The notes under the pieces are model-generated. The model was not told where the DNA came from and ran no database searches. It worked only from the letters and a program-made list of their open reading frames with translations. Shown here in pieces: positions 1 through 6,772 of a stretch of DNA of 22,961 bases (positions are counted from its first letter, which is position 1; every line of letters begins with the position of its first letter). A program made the translations under genes and the position numbers. The stretch is from Promethearchaeota archaeon (GTDB lineage Archaea > Asgardarchaeota > Lokiarchaeia > Sigynarchaeales > SOKP01): contig JAEOTJ010000507.1 of assembly GCA_016839905.1 (NCBI GenBank), positions 1-22,961 on the forward strand, in the 5' to 3' direction.

Positions 1-692
1 CCTCCATAAATGTTTCCTTCCATGATCCAAATAATGATTCCATTTGGGTCATAATTGAGGGGACAATTATTCCCCTTGTGAATAATACAGATATAGTCTT
101 AAGCGGGGCTTTTTGGAGCGGGCTTGATGAAGGACCCATCCAGTTATTTTTCCGTACCAACGATACATTAGGCAATTTAAATGATACAGTTTCGATAACG
201 ATTTATAAAGACACGATAGCGCCCAAAATCCTCATCATTTCGCCTTACGATAATCAACTTGCAGGCGAGGAACCTCCGAGTTTTGTCATAGAAATTAATG
301 AAACTAACTTGGAAGCGATGTGGTATTCCATCAACGCAGGGGAAAACCATGCTTTTATCTCAAACGGCACCATCAATCAAACCGCGTGGCTAACAACTTG
401 GAATTCTCTCTCGGATGGAGATCTCATTAACATCACCTTCTACACAAACGACACTTTAGGACATCTTGGAATGAATTCTGTTTTAATGAAGGTTGATAAA
501 CCTGCAGAATCCAATGGCGATGGTGGCGGTGAAGATGAATTTGATTTGATGGGATTCCTCGCTTCTCCGGGAGGGATGATAACGATCGGAAGCGTGGCAG
601 GAGGCTCTGCTTTAGCGATTGCCATCTTGCTCAAAAAAAAGAAAGGATACAAGTCTTCTGAGAAAGTAAAACAAGAAATCGAAAGATTTTAG
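1..692 (+). CDS. Surface protein, C-terminal part (5' end outside window)
   Basis: The reading frame is open from base 3, so the gene begins before the window; the GTG at 78 is an internal valine codon, not a convincing start. The visible part holds at least two similar extracellular modules, each with a strand of the form F-x-T-N-D-T-L-G (one near base 150, one near base 440), typical of Ig/cadherin-like repeats in archaeal surface proteins, with several N-x-S/T glycosylation sites. It ends with an acidic Gly-rich linker, one hydrophobic segment (roughly bases 570-635) and a short Lys-rich cytoplasmic tail. This topology is an outward-facing, C-terminally anchored protein. Binding partner unknown. 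Base composition is richer in GC (26 of 60 in one hand-counted line) than downstream genes. Confidence 0.8.
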   Translation, partial: SINVSFHDPNNDSIWVIIEGTIIPLVNNTDIVLSGAFWSGLDEGPIQLFFRTNDTLGNLNDTVSITIYKDTIAPKILIISPYDNQLAGEEPPSFVIEINETNLEAMWYSINAGENHAFISNGTINQTAWLTTWNSLSDGDLINITFYTNDTLGHLGMNSVLMKVDKPAESNGDGGGEDEFDLMGFLASPGGMITIGSVAGGSALAIAILLKKKKGYKSSEKVKQEIERF

Positions 693-844
693 ACATTTTA
701 ATTATAAATTTTTATTATTCTTATAATATTAATATATATTTAGTTTATTTTAGATTTAAATTCTAACAAAGAATAAGAAATAATTATAATTTTAATTAAT
801 TCATTATAAAAAATATATCTTAATTTTTTAATAGAAAGAAGAAT
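693..844 (+). promoter_or_regulatory. AT-rich intergenic region with candidate promoter for the GTPase gene
   Basis: Nearly pure A+T DNA between the surface-protein stop and the GTPase start. The best TATA-like stretch is at about 803-818 (ttataaaaaatatat), 27 to 42 bases upstream of the ATG at 845, which would give a very short leader. A weak purine run (agaaagaag) precedes the ATG. In DNA this AT-rich the box cannot be assigned with certainty. Confidence 0.3.
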
Positions 845-1429
845 ATGTTGGAGAGCAAGAAAAACAAGATATTTTTATTTGGTTTAGATAATGCAGGAAA
901 AACAACCATACTTAAATTATTAAAGGAAGATGAGATTATTGAAAACTCCGATCCGACCAGGCAATTCGATATAGTTAACATGATCATAAAAGATCTAAAT
1001 TGTTATATTTGGGATGCACCTGGTCAGATAGAATATCGTAAGAGGTGGGAAAAAGGAGTTATTGATACAGATATATTAATATTTTTACTAGATACTGCTG
1101 ATAATGAACGGTTTAGCGAAGCTAAAAAGGAATTGGAGAGAGTATTAAATGAATTAGACACCGAAGGTTTGCCATTAATTGCATGTTTTCATAAATTAGA
1201 CTTGAAGGATGCACAAGATAATTTAAAAGAGGCAATAGAAACTTTAAATCTACGTGAAATTAAAGAAAGAAAGGTAAATTGGTTAAAAACTTCCGTGTAT
1301 ACTAAAGAAGGGATTGAAGATCTAAAATTATTAGTATATCTCACGATATTAATGATTGAAAAACAGAAAGGTTTGGATTCTATTCAAGTAGATATAGATT
1401 CTATTCAAAAAAAATATAATATCAACTAA
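845..1429 (+). CDS. Small GTPase of the Arf/Rag-like group
   Basis: A 194-residue Ras-superfamily GTPase. The P-loop GLDNAGKT (13-20) is of Arf type, and switch I probably uses T38. The G3 motif is W56-D57-A-P-G60-Q61. G4 is H116-K-L-D119 instead of N-K-x-D. HKxD followed by a T-S-[VI]-[YW] G5 region (149-152) is characteristic of eukaryotic RagA/Gtr1, so the protein mixes Arf and Rag features. There is no Gly2 for myristoylation and no CaaX box. Asgard genomes are known to encode many such GTPases. A roadblock-domain gene follows 61 bases downstream on the same strand, the arrangement seen for MglA/MglB and functionally for Rag/Ragulator, so the two products probably act together. The ATG at 845 leaves just enough sequence before the P-loop. 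Confidence 0.9.
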   Translation: MLESKKNKIFLFGLDNAGKTTILKLLKEDEIIENSDPTRQFDIVNMIIKDLNCYIWDAPGQIEYRKRWEKGVIDTDILIFLLDTADNERFSEAKKELERVLNELDTEGLPLIACFHKLDLKDAQDNLKEAIETLNLREIKERKVNWLKTSVYTKEGIEDLKLLVYLTILMIEKQKGLDSIQVDIDSIQKKYNIN

Positions 1430-1490
1430 TTAAGAGTAAATCTAAAAATAAAAATAATATCTAAATAAAAAAAAATATAGTATCATTACT

Positions 1491-1871
1491 ATGGAAGAAA
1501 TAAAAAGTATTATTGATGATTTGGGAAATGATGCGTTAGAGTCTAGTATAAAGGTTGCAGGAGTCGCAGTCGTGTCTAATTCGGGAAAGTTAATATACCA
1601 GACAAGTAATTGGGATTTATCCAATGAAATAAATACTATATTGAATGTCGTGAAAGGAGAGCGCTCATTTATCTTATTAAATTATAAATATTCGGTTGTT
1701 GAAACTACTCCTGAAGGAATTGTTGGAACTAATGATAGTGGGATGGGATATATATTATTTGTTCTTTTTCAAGGAGGCGTGCTTGTATCATATGCAATGC
1801 CAGGAGCAGATCCACTCAAGGCATTATCTTTCCTTAAAACCTATGCGATTAAATTGAATGGGAAGATATAA
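1491..1871 (+). CDS. Roadblock/LC7-domain protein
   Basis: A 126-residue protein whose whole length fits one roadblock/LC7 domain: an N-terminal amphipathic helix, the strand V-A-G-V-A-V-V-S-N-S-G-K-L (about 22-34) typical of the fold, a central helix (42-53), then strands and a final helix (107-121). Roadblock proteins dimerise and act as scaffolds or GTPase-activating partners for small GTPases (MglB on MglA, LAMTOR subunits on Rag GTPases). Lying 61 bases after a Rag/Arf-like GTPase, it is most simply its cognate partner; this is inferred from position. No Shine-Dalgarno sequence is visible; the DNA before the ATG is almost all A and T. Confidence 0.85.
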   Translation: MEEIKSIIDDLGNDALESSIKVAGVAVVSNSGKLIYQTSNWDLSNEINTILNVVKGERSFILLNYKYSVVETTPEGIVGTNDSGMGYILFVLFQGGVLVSYAMPGADPLKALSFLKTYAIKLNGKI

Positions 1872-1935
1872 TCGTTAAATCTAAGATTATAAAGGGAAAA
1901 TTCCTATAAGAATAAAAGAAAATGATATATACAAT

Positions 1936-1944
1936 GTTTTTTTT
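1936..1944 (+). terminator. Candidate oligo-T terminator after the roadblock gene
   Basis: A run of nine T lies 65 bases after the roadblock stop and 18 bases before the 3' end of the convergent winged-helix gene. Archaeal RNA polymerase can stop at U-rich tracts without a hairpin. In such AT-rich DNA the call is tentative. Confidence 0.35.
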
Positions 1945-1961
1945 TAAAATTTACTTAAGAA

Positions 1962-2606
1962 TCAGTAATTTTTCTCGACCCATTCTTCAAACTTGATTTT
2001 TCTAAGTTGTTCTGCCCATAACGTCTTAATATTTGGTTTATTTGGCAAGAGATTTTCATTCTTTAGCAATACATATAATTTTTCGACTGCTTTTTCTACA
2101 AGAATTTTGTATAAATGAGTTTTTTCCTTAATATCATTTAAATCCTTATCAACTTCATTTTTAGTTTGTTTAATTATATTTATCCAATTTTCAGCAAATT
2201 TTACCACGTGTTTCTCAATATCAGTAATTTTTTGAGTGTCTAAAATCGGGAATGTCAGTTCATATTTATCATTTGATTTTTTTATTAAATTATACCATTC
2301 TAAATTTAGAAGATGATTTTCAACAGCTTTTTTAGTCCATTGATAAGATACATTACATTTATACTCCTCTTTCGATATTAATAATGGATTTGGCGAAAAA
2401 TTAATGCTATTATAGAGTTCATCGAAAGTTTTTGACCTTTTTGCGAGAGATATTAAAATTTCTCTTCTTACTCTATTTTCTAAGACCCAAGGTATTTCTG
2501 GGTCATCCCAAGGTTTTGCGGTTGTAAAGTCAAACCAAGGTTGAATTTCATCCACATTAATTTTTCCAATAAATTGATAATTAAGATATTTTGTATTCTC
2601 TTTCAT
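1962..2606 (-). CDS. Winged-helix DNA-binding protein downstream of sufB
   Basis: A 214-residue protein. Residues 43-120 look like a winged helix-turn-helix of the ArsR/PadR-like kind: a helix around N-R-V-R-R-E-I-L-I-S-L (44-54), a second helix (59-67), a recognition helix (92-103) and a wing ending near 120. Residues 120-214 are charged and mostly helical, probably for dimerisation. It has only one cysteine (C84), so it is unlikely to be a cluster-binding sensor of the SufR or IscR type on its own. A strong Shine-Dalgarno sequence fixes the ATG at 2606. It follows sufB on the same strand with a 58-base gap, so it is likely co-transcribed with it and may regulate the locus. The target is unknown. 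Confidence 0.7.
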   Translation of the reverse strand: MKENTKYLNYQFIGKINVDEIQPWFDFTTAKPWDDPEIPWVLENRVRREILISLAKRSKTFDELYNSINFSPNPLLISKEEYKCNVSYQWTKKAVENHLLNLEWYNLIKKSNDKYELTFPILDTQKITDIEKHVVKFAENWINIIKQTKNEVDKDLNDIKEKTHLYKILVEKAVEKLYVLLKNENLLPNKPNIKTLWAEQLRKIKFEEWVEKNY

Positions 2607-2612
2607 GCTTCT

Positions 2613-2620
2613 CTCCTTTT
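2613..2620 (-). promoter_or_regulatory. Shine-Dalgarno sequence of the winged-helix gene
   Basis: Read on the minus strand the sequence is AAAAGGAG, with GGAG six bases before the ATG at 2606. It is one of the two strongest ribosome binding sites in the window. The presence of its own site between sufB and this gene fits translation from a shared sufB transcript. Confidence 0.7.
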
Positions 2621-2664
2621 TGTTTTAATTTAAATTTCAGAATTCTTTTAGGAATTACATAGTT

Positions 2665-3624
2665 TTATTCATTTAACATTGCTTGAAGCAATATCTCTAT
2701 GGCCTCTTTCTCAGTTAAGCCTTTAGACTGAATTTCATCTAGCCATTTTTGTGGAAATCTTCCTAATGATGCTTCATGGGAAACGCTAGATGTAGGATCT
2801 ATGGCCCTTATGAAAGGACGAGCTCTACATATTGATCCTTTTCCTAGTACAATTTCATTACATTCAACATGTCCATTACATCTCGGAGCATTTGCTTCAG
2901 TGATTCCATACATTAAAACTTCTCCTCCATCCTTCGCCGCGGCTTTCATTTTAAGAACACTTCTTGCATTTTCCCCCTCAAGAAAGATGGAATCTCTGAT
3001 TCTTATAGAATCTTTTTTACTTTTTCCAAAAGCTTTAATATTGGATTTTATAACGCTATTCTTCATAGCATATATATCCAGCATTATTTTGACTTGACCA
3101 GGAGTACCTTGAGTAAGATAAAAATTATTTTCAAATATACTATTTTCTCCAATATACATATATGCTACTGGGGCTACTGTTGCCCCACTTTTCTCACCGT
3201 GATAGTGCGTTTCGCTATAGGTAAACTTGCAATTATTTCCAATATAAAAATGGCCAAACATTTTATGTGTTAAACCATCTGCCTTAGGAAAACTGCAATG
3301 TGCTTGTACAGTTACTTCAGTATTATTTTCAGCGATAATTCGAGGGAAGATTTCTTGAACTCCTGTTTCTTTATTAACTCCAAAACATAGATGAATTGGT
3401 TCCTCAATTTTAGTTCCTTCTTTGATCACCACATCAGCTACAATGCCATTTGCTATTTCTTTACCCTTTAGGATTACACCATCCACGTGTTGTACTCCTT
3501 TTATTTTGTTGAAATCTAATAAAAGTTTGGCCCCTTTCCCATGGCCTGGCATAAAATCCTTTATATCGATTTTGTAGTCTTCAAGACTTTGAAGGATTTC
3601 TTCTGGATAATCTTCACTTTTCAT
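2665..3624 (-). CDS. sufB: SufB/SufD-family Fe-S scaffold protein (methanogen type)
   Basis: A 319-residue SufBD-family protein, the short form found with SufC alone in methanogens and other anaerobic archaea (also called SmsB), about two thirds the length of bacterial SufB. It builds Fe-S clusters on a SufB2C2-type complex in the cytoplasm. The right-handed beta-helix core is visible as short hydrophobic/charged strands from about 45 to 280. Conserved residues include C255 in H-V-E-C-N-E-I-V-L-G, matching the region of the essential cysteine of bacterial SufB, then C266, and H283 in S-H-E-A-S-L-G, matching the family's conserved S-x-x-H-E-A motif. Its partner sufC lies upstream on the same strand but is separated by an opposite-strand HNH gene, so sufB needs its own promoter in 3625-3789. 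No sufD is present in the window. Confidence 0.92.
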   Translation of the reverse strand: MKSEDYPEEILQSLEDYKIDIKDFMPGHGKGAKLLLDFNKIKGVQHVDGVILKGKEIANGIVADVVIKEGTKIEEPIHLCFGVNKETGVQEIFPRIIAENNTEVTVQAHCSFPKADGLTHKMFGHFYIGNNCKFTYSETHYHGEKSGATVAPVAYMYIGENSIFENNFYLTQGTPGQVKIMLDIYAMKNSVIKSNIKAFGKSKKDSIRIRDSIFLEGENARSVLKMKAAAKDGGEVLMYGITEANAPRCNGHVECNEIVLGKGSICRARPFIRAIDPTSSVSHEASLGRFPQKWLDEIQSKGLTEKEAIEILLQAMLNE

Positions 3625-3789
3625 TTTTATTTTTTTTTTAAAATTAATGTAAAATTATTTAATACACTGTTCCACTTAGGAGTGTAATATTGTAAATGAT
3701 AACATATTCAAAAAATTTATTAAGTCTATAAGTCTTTAAAAGAAAAATTATTAATTCTAAGGAATAAAAAAAAAATTGTATTATTAAAT
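3625..3789. promoter_or_regulatory. Divergent promoter region between sufB and the HNH gene
   Basis: This AT-rich stretch separates two divergent starts (sufB at 3624 on minus, HNH gene at 3790 on plus) and must drive both. No Shine-Dalgarno sequence is visible on either side; long A/T runs flank both starts. I see no palindrome convincing enough to call an operator. Confidence 0.35.
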
Positions 3790-4986
3790 ATGGATTGGAA
3801 AAAATGTAGTTATTGTAATAGAACTCTATCATTTAATGAATTTAGGAAATACTCTGGTTTAAGGGGAAGTAAAAAAGGTGTTCAAGCATTTAGATCTATA
3901 TGCCGTGATTGTGAAAAAATTAATGATTCAATAAGAGGATTCAAAAAACAAATTATAATAATTAATGAATATTTTAAAGGAAAATGCCAAAGTTGTAATA
4001 AAGATTTATCATGGCTCCCTTCTCTTAACTTTCATCATTTAAATCCTGAAATAAAAGATATTCCATGGACTCAGCTTAAAAAATTTACATTAAAAAAGAT
4101 TAAATCTAAAGTATTTACTGAACAAGCAATGATTCTCTGTTCAAATTGTCATATAAACATACATTCTACATTTTTTAATAAGTATAAAGATTTAATTCTT
4201 ATGAAGGAACTTTTTTTATATTCACCAGAAGAAATTGACGTTATCATAAATTTTTATATAAATAGTTCCCAAATTAGCTCTCCAAAAATAAAGGCTAAAG
4301 AAAAATTTCATTTAAAAAGATGGATAAGAAAAAGATATATTATTGAGCAGTTTTTTAATAATGGTTGTATAGGATGTGAACAAATTGATATTAACAAAAA
4401 TCTTTCATGTTTATCATTTCATCATAGAGATCCAGATAAAAAGAGACATAAATTTGAGGAAATTTCAAATTTAAAGATAGAAGATATATTAAAGATAATT
4501 GAAGAAGAGGATATTGTGTGTTTATGTTCTAATTGTCATTCTTTAATACACACAAGATATTTTTATGATAATCTTAAGGTAATTTTTAAAGGAGATTTAC
4601 ATTTTTTCGCTAAAAAGGCATTAAAAAATTATGAAGATATTGAGAATAACGTTAAGAATTTCAAATATATGAAGATCGAGGGAATTAAGGATCCCTTTAA
4701 AAAAGAGATTAACTATGGTGAAGGTTGGAAATCATACTTAATAGCAATTTATGAAATAATAATGCTTAAAAATTTGAATACTTTTACCTCCAAAGAAGTT
4801 GCTGAGAAATTAGAAATTTCTCAAAAAGGAGTGAATAATTATTTACATAAAATGGTTGATAAGAAACTAATTGAATTAATCGATTCTATAACATCTATTC
4901 GTCAAGGGCATTTAATTTATGGTAAAACTCCGAATAAATATAAAATGACTCAATACGGTATAACAACAGTGAAAAAATTATTTTGA
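3790..4986 (+). CDS. Tandem HNH-like zinc protein with C-terminal winged helix
   Basis: A 398-residue protein with two copies of one zinc module of HNH-endonuclease type. Copy 1: C66-x2-C69, F-H82-H83-x-x-P, C117-S-N-C120-H121 and H125. Copy 2: C193-x2-C196, F-H211-H212-x-D-P, C246-S-N-C249-H250 and H254. In HNH nucleases the first HH pair carries the catalytic base and the cysteines bind structural zinc, so both copies look intact. An N-terminal C6-x2-C9 with C38-x2-C41 makes a third zinc site. Residues 315-398 look like a winged helix (T-S-K-E-V-A-E-K-L-E-I-S at 333-344). The domain order suggests a DNA-binding nuclease or regulator. It lies antiparallel between sufC and sufB and overlaps the 3' end of sufC by 9 bases. 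No exact family is recognised. Confidence 0.8.
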   Translation: MDWKKCSYCNRTLSFNEFRKYSGLRGSKKGVQAFRSICRDCEKINDSIRGFKKQIIIINEYFKGKCQSCNKDLSWLPSLNFHHLNPEIKDIPWTQLKKFTLKKIKSKVFTEQAMILCSNCHINIHSTFFNKYKDLILMKELFLYSPEEIDVIINFYINSSQISSPKIKAKEKFHLKRWIRKRYIIEQFFNNGCIGCEQIDINKNLSCLSFHHRDPDKKRHKFEEISNLKIEDILKIIEEEDIVCLCSNCHSLIHTRYFYDNLKVIFKGDLHFFAKKALKNYEDIENNVKNFKYMKIEGIKDPFKKEINYGEGWKSYLIAIYEIIMLKNLNTFTSKEVAEKLEISQKGVNNYLHKMVDKKLIELIDSITSIRQGHLIYGKTPNKYKMTQYGITTVKKLF

Positions 4987-5772
4987 TTCTTCTTCCCTAA
5001 AAATTCGGTCAATGTAATCATCATCAAAACATTTTCCTGATTGATCAAACATTGTTCTTCTACAATATTCTTTCAATCCTGCTTTAGCACAATAATTCAC
5101 CATAACTTTAGGGAACAAATCAGTCATTAAACTCTCTCCTCTCCATAATAAAGTACCATAATCCGCAACCATTCCAATATCTTCTCTATGTGTAATTAAC
5201 AATATTGTCATTTTGAGTGCTTTGATTCTATTGAAAATATTTATAAAGTCCTCTGTAATGATTAGATCTAAACCTGAATCAGGTTCATCAAGGATTATTA
5301 ATTTTGGACGCATTGCAATAGTGGCAGCAAGCTCTACTCTCTTTCTTTCACCGCCGCTCAAGGATTCATCAATCATTCGATGATAATATCTTTCAGGATC
5401 CAAATTTACAATCTTTAATGCTTCTATAACCTTTTCTTTGAGGTTTGTTTTATCTTTTATGCCTAAGGAAATGTATTTAGGAACTGATAATCCATCAATT
5501 CTAGCAGGTTCTTGCCACGCTAAAGTAATTCCAAGCTTGGCTCTTTCAGTTATATTCATGTCGGTTATATCTATTCCATCAAAGTATATATTTCCGGAAG
5601 GCTGATAATTCTCAAGTCCCATAATTGTATATGCTAAAGTAGATTTTCCCGACCCATTTGGGCCTATTACAGCATGTATTGAGCCTTCTTTAACTCCAAA
5701 AGATATATTATTTATAATTAATCTCTCCTTATCGAGAGTTGGAACAGTCAAGTTTTTTAATTCTAATAACAT
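4978..5772 (-). CDS. sufC: SufC, Fe-S assembly ABC-type ATPase
   Basis: A 264-residue soluble ABC ATPase that powers Fe-S cluster assembly on SufB. All motifs are present: Walker A GPNGSGKST (37-45), Q-loop in A-W-Q-E-P (about 85-89), signature L-S-G-G-E-R-K-R (138-145), Walker B with D162-E163-P, D-loop S-G-L-D, and switch histidine H195 in I-T-H-R-E. SufC proteins keep the S-G-G-E-[RK]-[KR] signature, and the tail with extra cysteines (C228, C237, C248) resembles the archaeal SmsC form. A perfect Shine-Dalgarno sequence precedes the ATG. Its stop codon lies inside the 3' end of the convergent HNH gene (9-base overlap). sufB is the expected partner 1.35 kb further along the same strand. Confidence 0.93.
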   Translation of the reverse strand: MLLELKNLTVPTLDKERLIINNISFGVKEGSIHAVIGPNGSGKSTLAYTIMGLENYQPSGNIYFDGIDITDMNITERAKLGITLAWQEPARIDGLSVPKYISLGIKDKTNLKEKVIEALKIVNLDPERYYHRMIDESLSGGERKRVELAATIAMRPKLIILDEPDSGLDLIITEDFINIFNRIKALKMTILLITHREDIGMVADYGTLLWRGESLMTDLFPKVMVNYCAKAGLKEYCRRTMFDQSGKCFDDDYIDRIFREEESK

Positions 5773-5776
5773 GCTA

Positions 5777-5784
5777 ACCTCCTT
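5777..5784 (-). promoter_or_regulatory. Shine-Dalgarno sequence of sufC
   Basis: On the minus strand this reads AAGGAGGT, a full match to the anti-Shine-Dalgarno end of 16S rRNA, four bases before the ATG at 5772. It is the best ribosome site in the window and suggests strong translation. Confidence 0.75.
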
Positions 5785-5896
5785 AAGCGGAGTTCTCCAA
5801 TTATAATAAATTGATAATTACTTTTTATTGTAGTAATTATTATTATTTAATGTATGAACTTTAACATAATTTTTTATTAATTTATTTAATTATAAT

Positions 5897-5906
5897 TTAT
5901 ATAAAT
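5897..5906 (+). promoter_or_regulatory. TATA box candidate for the PAC2 gene
   Basis: The sequence tttatataaa is centred about 25 bases upstream of the TTG at 5926. That is the normal distance from an archaeal TATA box to the transcription start, so the mRNA may be leaderless, beginning at or very near the first TTG. This is inferred from spacing. Confidence 0.4.
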
Positions 5907-5925
5907 TTTACATTTTAAGTGATAA

Positions 5926-6726
5926 TTGTTGGTAAAAAAGGAATATATTTGTGAAAAAGGAAAGAGGAGCTCAATAGTTATTGAAGATTTCTCCACTGAA
6001 ATAAAAGAGGGGGCAACATTAATATTAGGTTTCGCTGGAATCGGATTGATTGGACCGATCGTTGCCAATGCGCTTATAGACCAAATCCCTGATATGAAAG
6101 AAATAGGCTTTGTTACCACTGAATACTTACCTCCTATAGCTGTTTTTTATCAAGGTGTTTTAAGACATCCTTTTAGATTACTTTATTCTCCAATTAATAA
6201 CATTATAGTTGGAGTATGTGAAGTACCTTTTCAACTCTCTTCGGCTTATAATGATTTATCTAAAACTATATGTAATTGGGCGTTATCTGAAGATGTACAA
6301 GCAAAACAAATGGTAATCTTTCAAGGTATCCCACAAAGGGGAGTAATTGAGAATTATCCCGTCTATTTTGCAGCGGAGAGTCAAATGATCGAGGTTTTAG
6401 AAAAATATGGAGTAAAGAAAGTTGAAAAGGGGATAATTGTTGGACCAGAAGCGACGATATTAAATGAAGCATTAACAAATAAATTAGATGCTTATGCCCT
6501 TTTTACTCCTGTATTAGAGATCCCTACTCCAGAGGGTGCTGCAGCGATACTTGAAGTATTAAATGAGATTTATAATTTAAGCATTGATACTAAAAAACTT
6601 ATCGAAGAAGGAAAAGAAATCAAAGCAAAGATGTTGGAATTAGCTGAAAAAGCACAGTTATATCAGAAACAACAGCAATTACCTCCAGGGGGATCGGAAG
6701 GAGGTTATACTCAATACTTTCAATAA
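5926..6726 (+). CDS. PAC2-family protein (proteasome assembly chaperone-like)
   Basis: A 266-residue PAC2/DUF75 protein. The family motif G-F-A-G-I-G-L-I-G-P is at 35-44, followed by conserved strands V-T-T-E-Y-L-P-P (about 63-70) and a P-T-P-E-G-A-A segment late in the domain. Archaeal members such as PbaA bind the alpha ring of the 20S proteasome. The last 20 residues form a Gln/Gly-rich flexible tail ending Y-F-Q, an aromatic penultimate residue that recalls the HbYX docking motif. An in-frame TAA at 5923 makes TTG 5926 the earliest start; TTG 5929, five bases after GTGAT (5919-5923, complementary to AUCAC near the 16S 3' end), is equally possible. It is upstream of a ferredoxin gene on the same strand, but T-rich DNA separates them. 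Confidence 0.85.
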   Translation: MLVKKEYICEKGKRSSIVIEDFSTEIKEGATLILGFAGIGLIGPIVANALIDQIPDMKEIGFVTTEYLPPIAVFYQGVLRHPFRLLYSPINNIIVGVCEVPFQLSSAYNDLSKTICNWALSEDVQAKQMVIFQGIPQRGVIENYPVYFAAESQMIEVLEKYGVKKVEKGIIVGPEATILNEALTNKLDAYALFTPVLEIPTPEGAAAILEVLNEIYNLSIDTKKLIEEGKEIKAKMLELAEKAQLYQKQQQLPPGGSEGGYTQYFQ

Positions 6727-6728
6727 GT

Positions 6729-6755
6729 TTTTTTTATCCTTTTTTCTTTTATTTC
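6729..6755 (+). terminator. Candidate T-rich terminator after the PAC2 gene
   Basis: Directly after the TAA comes a run of about eight T followed by two further T-rich runs. This fits archaeal U-tract termination, possibly partial, since the next gene on the strand begins within 20 bases. Confidence 0.4.
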
Positions 6756-6759
6756 ACTT

Positions 6760-6764
6760 GAGGT
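6760..6764 (+). promoter_or_regulatory. Shine-Dalgarno GAGGT that places the ferredoxin start at an ATT codon
   Basis: GAGGT stands eight bases before the in-frame ATT at 6773. The copA gene has the same GAGGT exactly eight bases before its TTG (19722-19726 and 19735). The TTG at 6818, the first ordinary start codon in this frame, is 53 bases away and too far to be served by this site. Confidence 0.6.
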
Positions 6765-6772
6765 AGATTTTA

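Noticed and set aside
845..1429. Plain Arf annotation
   Set aside because: The G4 motif HKLD and the G5 region are of Rag/Gtr type, and there is no N-terminal myristoylation glycine.
1872..1961. GGAA-AA-TTCC near 1899-1908 as a hairpin terminator
   Set aside because: The stem is only four base pairs and such short pairs are common by chance here; the nearby T run is the better candidate.
2801..3097. 98-codon plus-strand open frame inside sufB
   Set aside because: It is antisense to conserved sufB sequence and shows no family motif.
2665..3624. Annotation as sufD
   Set aside because: The protein is the single SufBD member with the cysteine of the SufB active region (C255) and occurs with one sufC, so SufB/SmsB is preferred.
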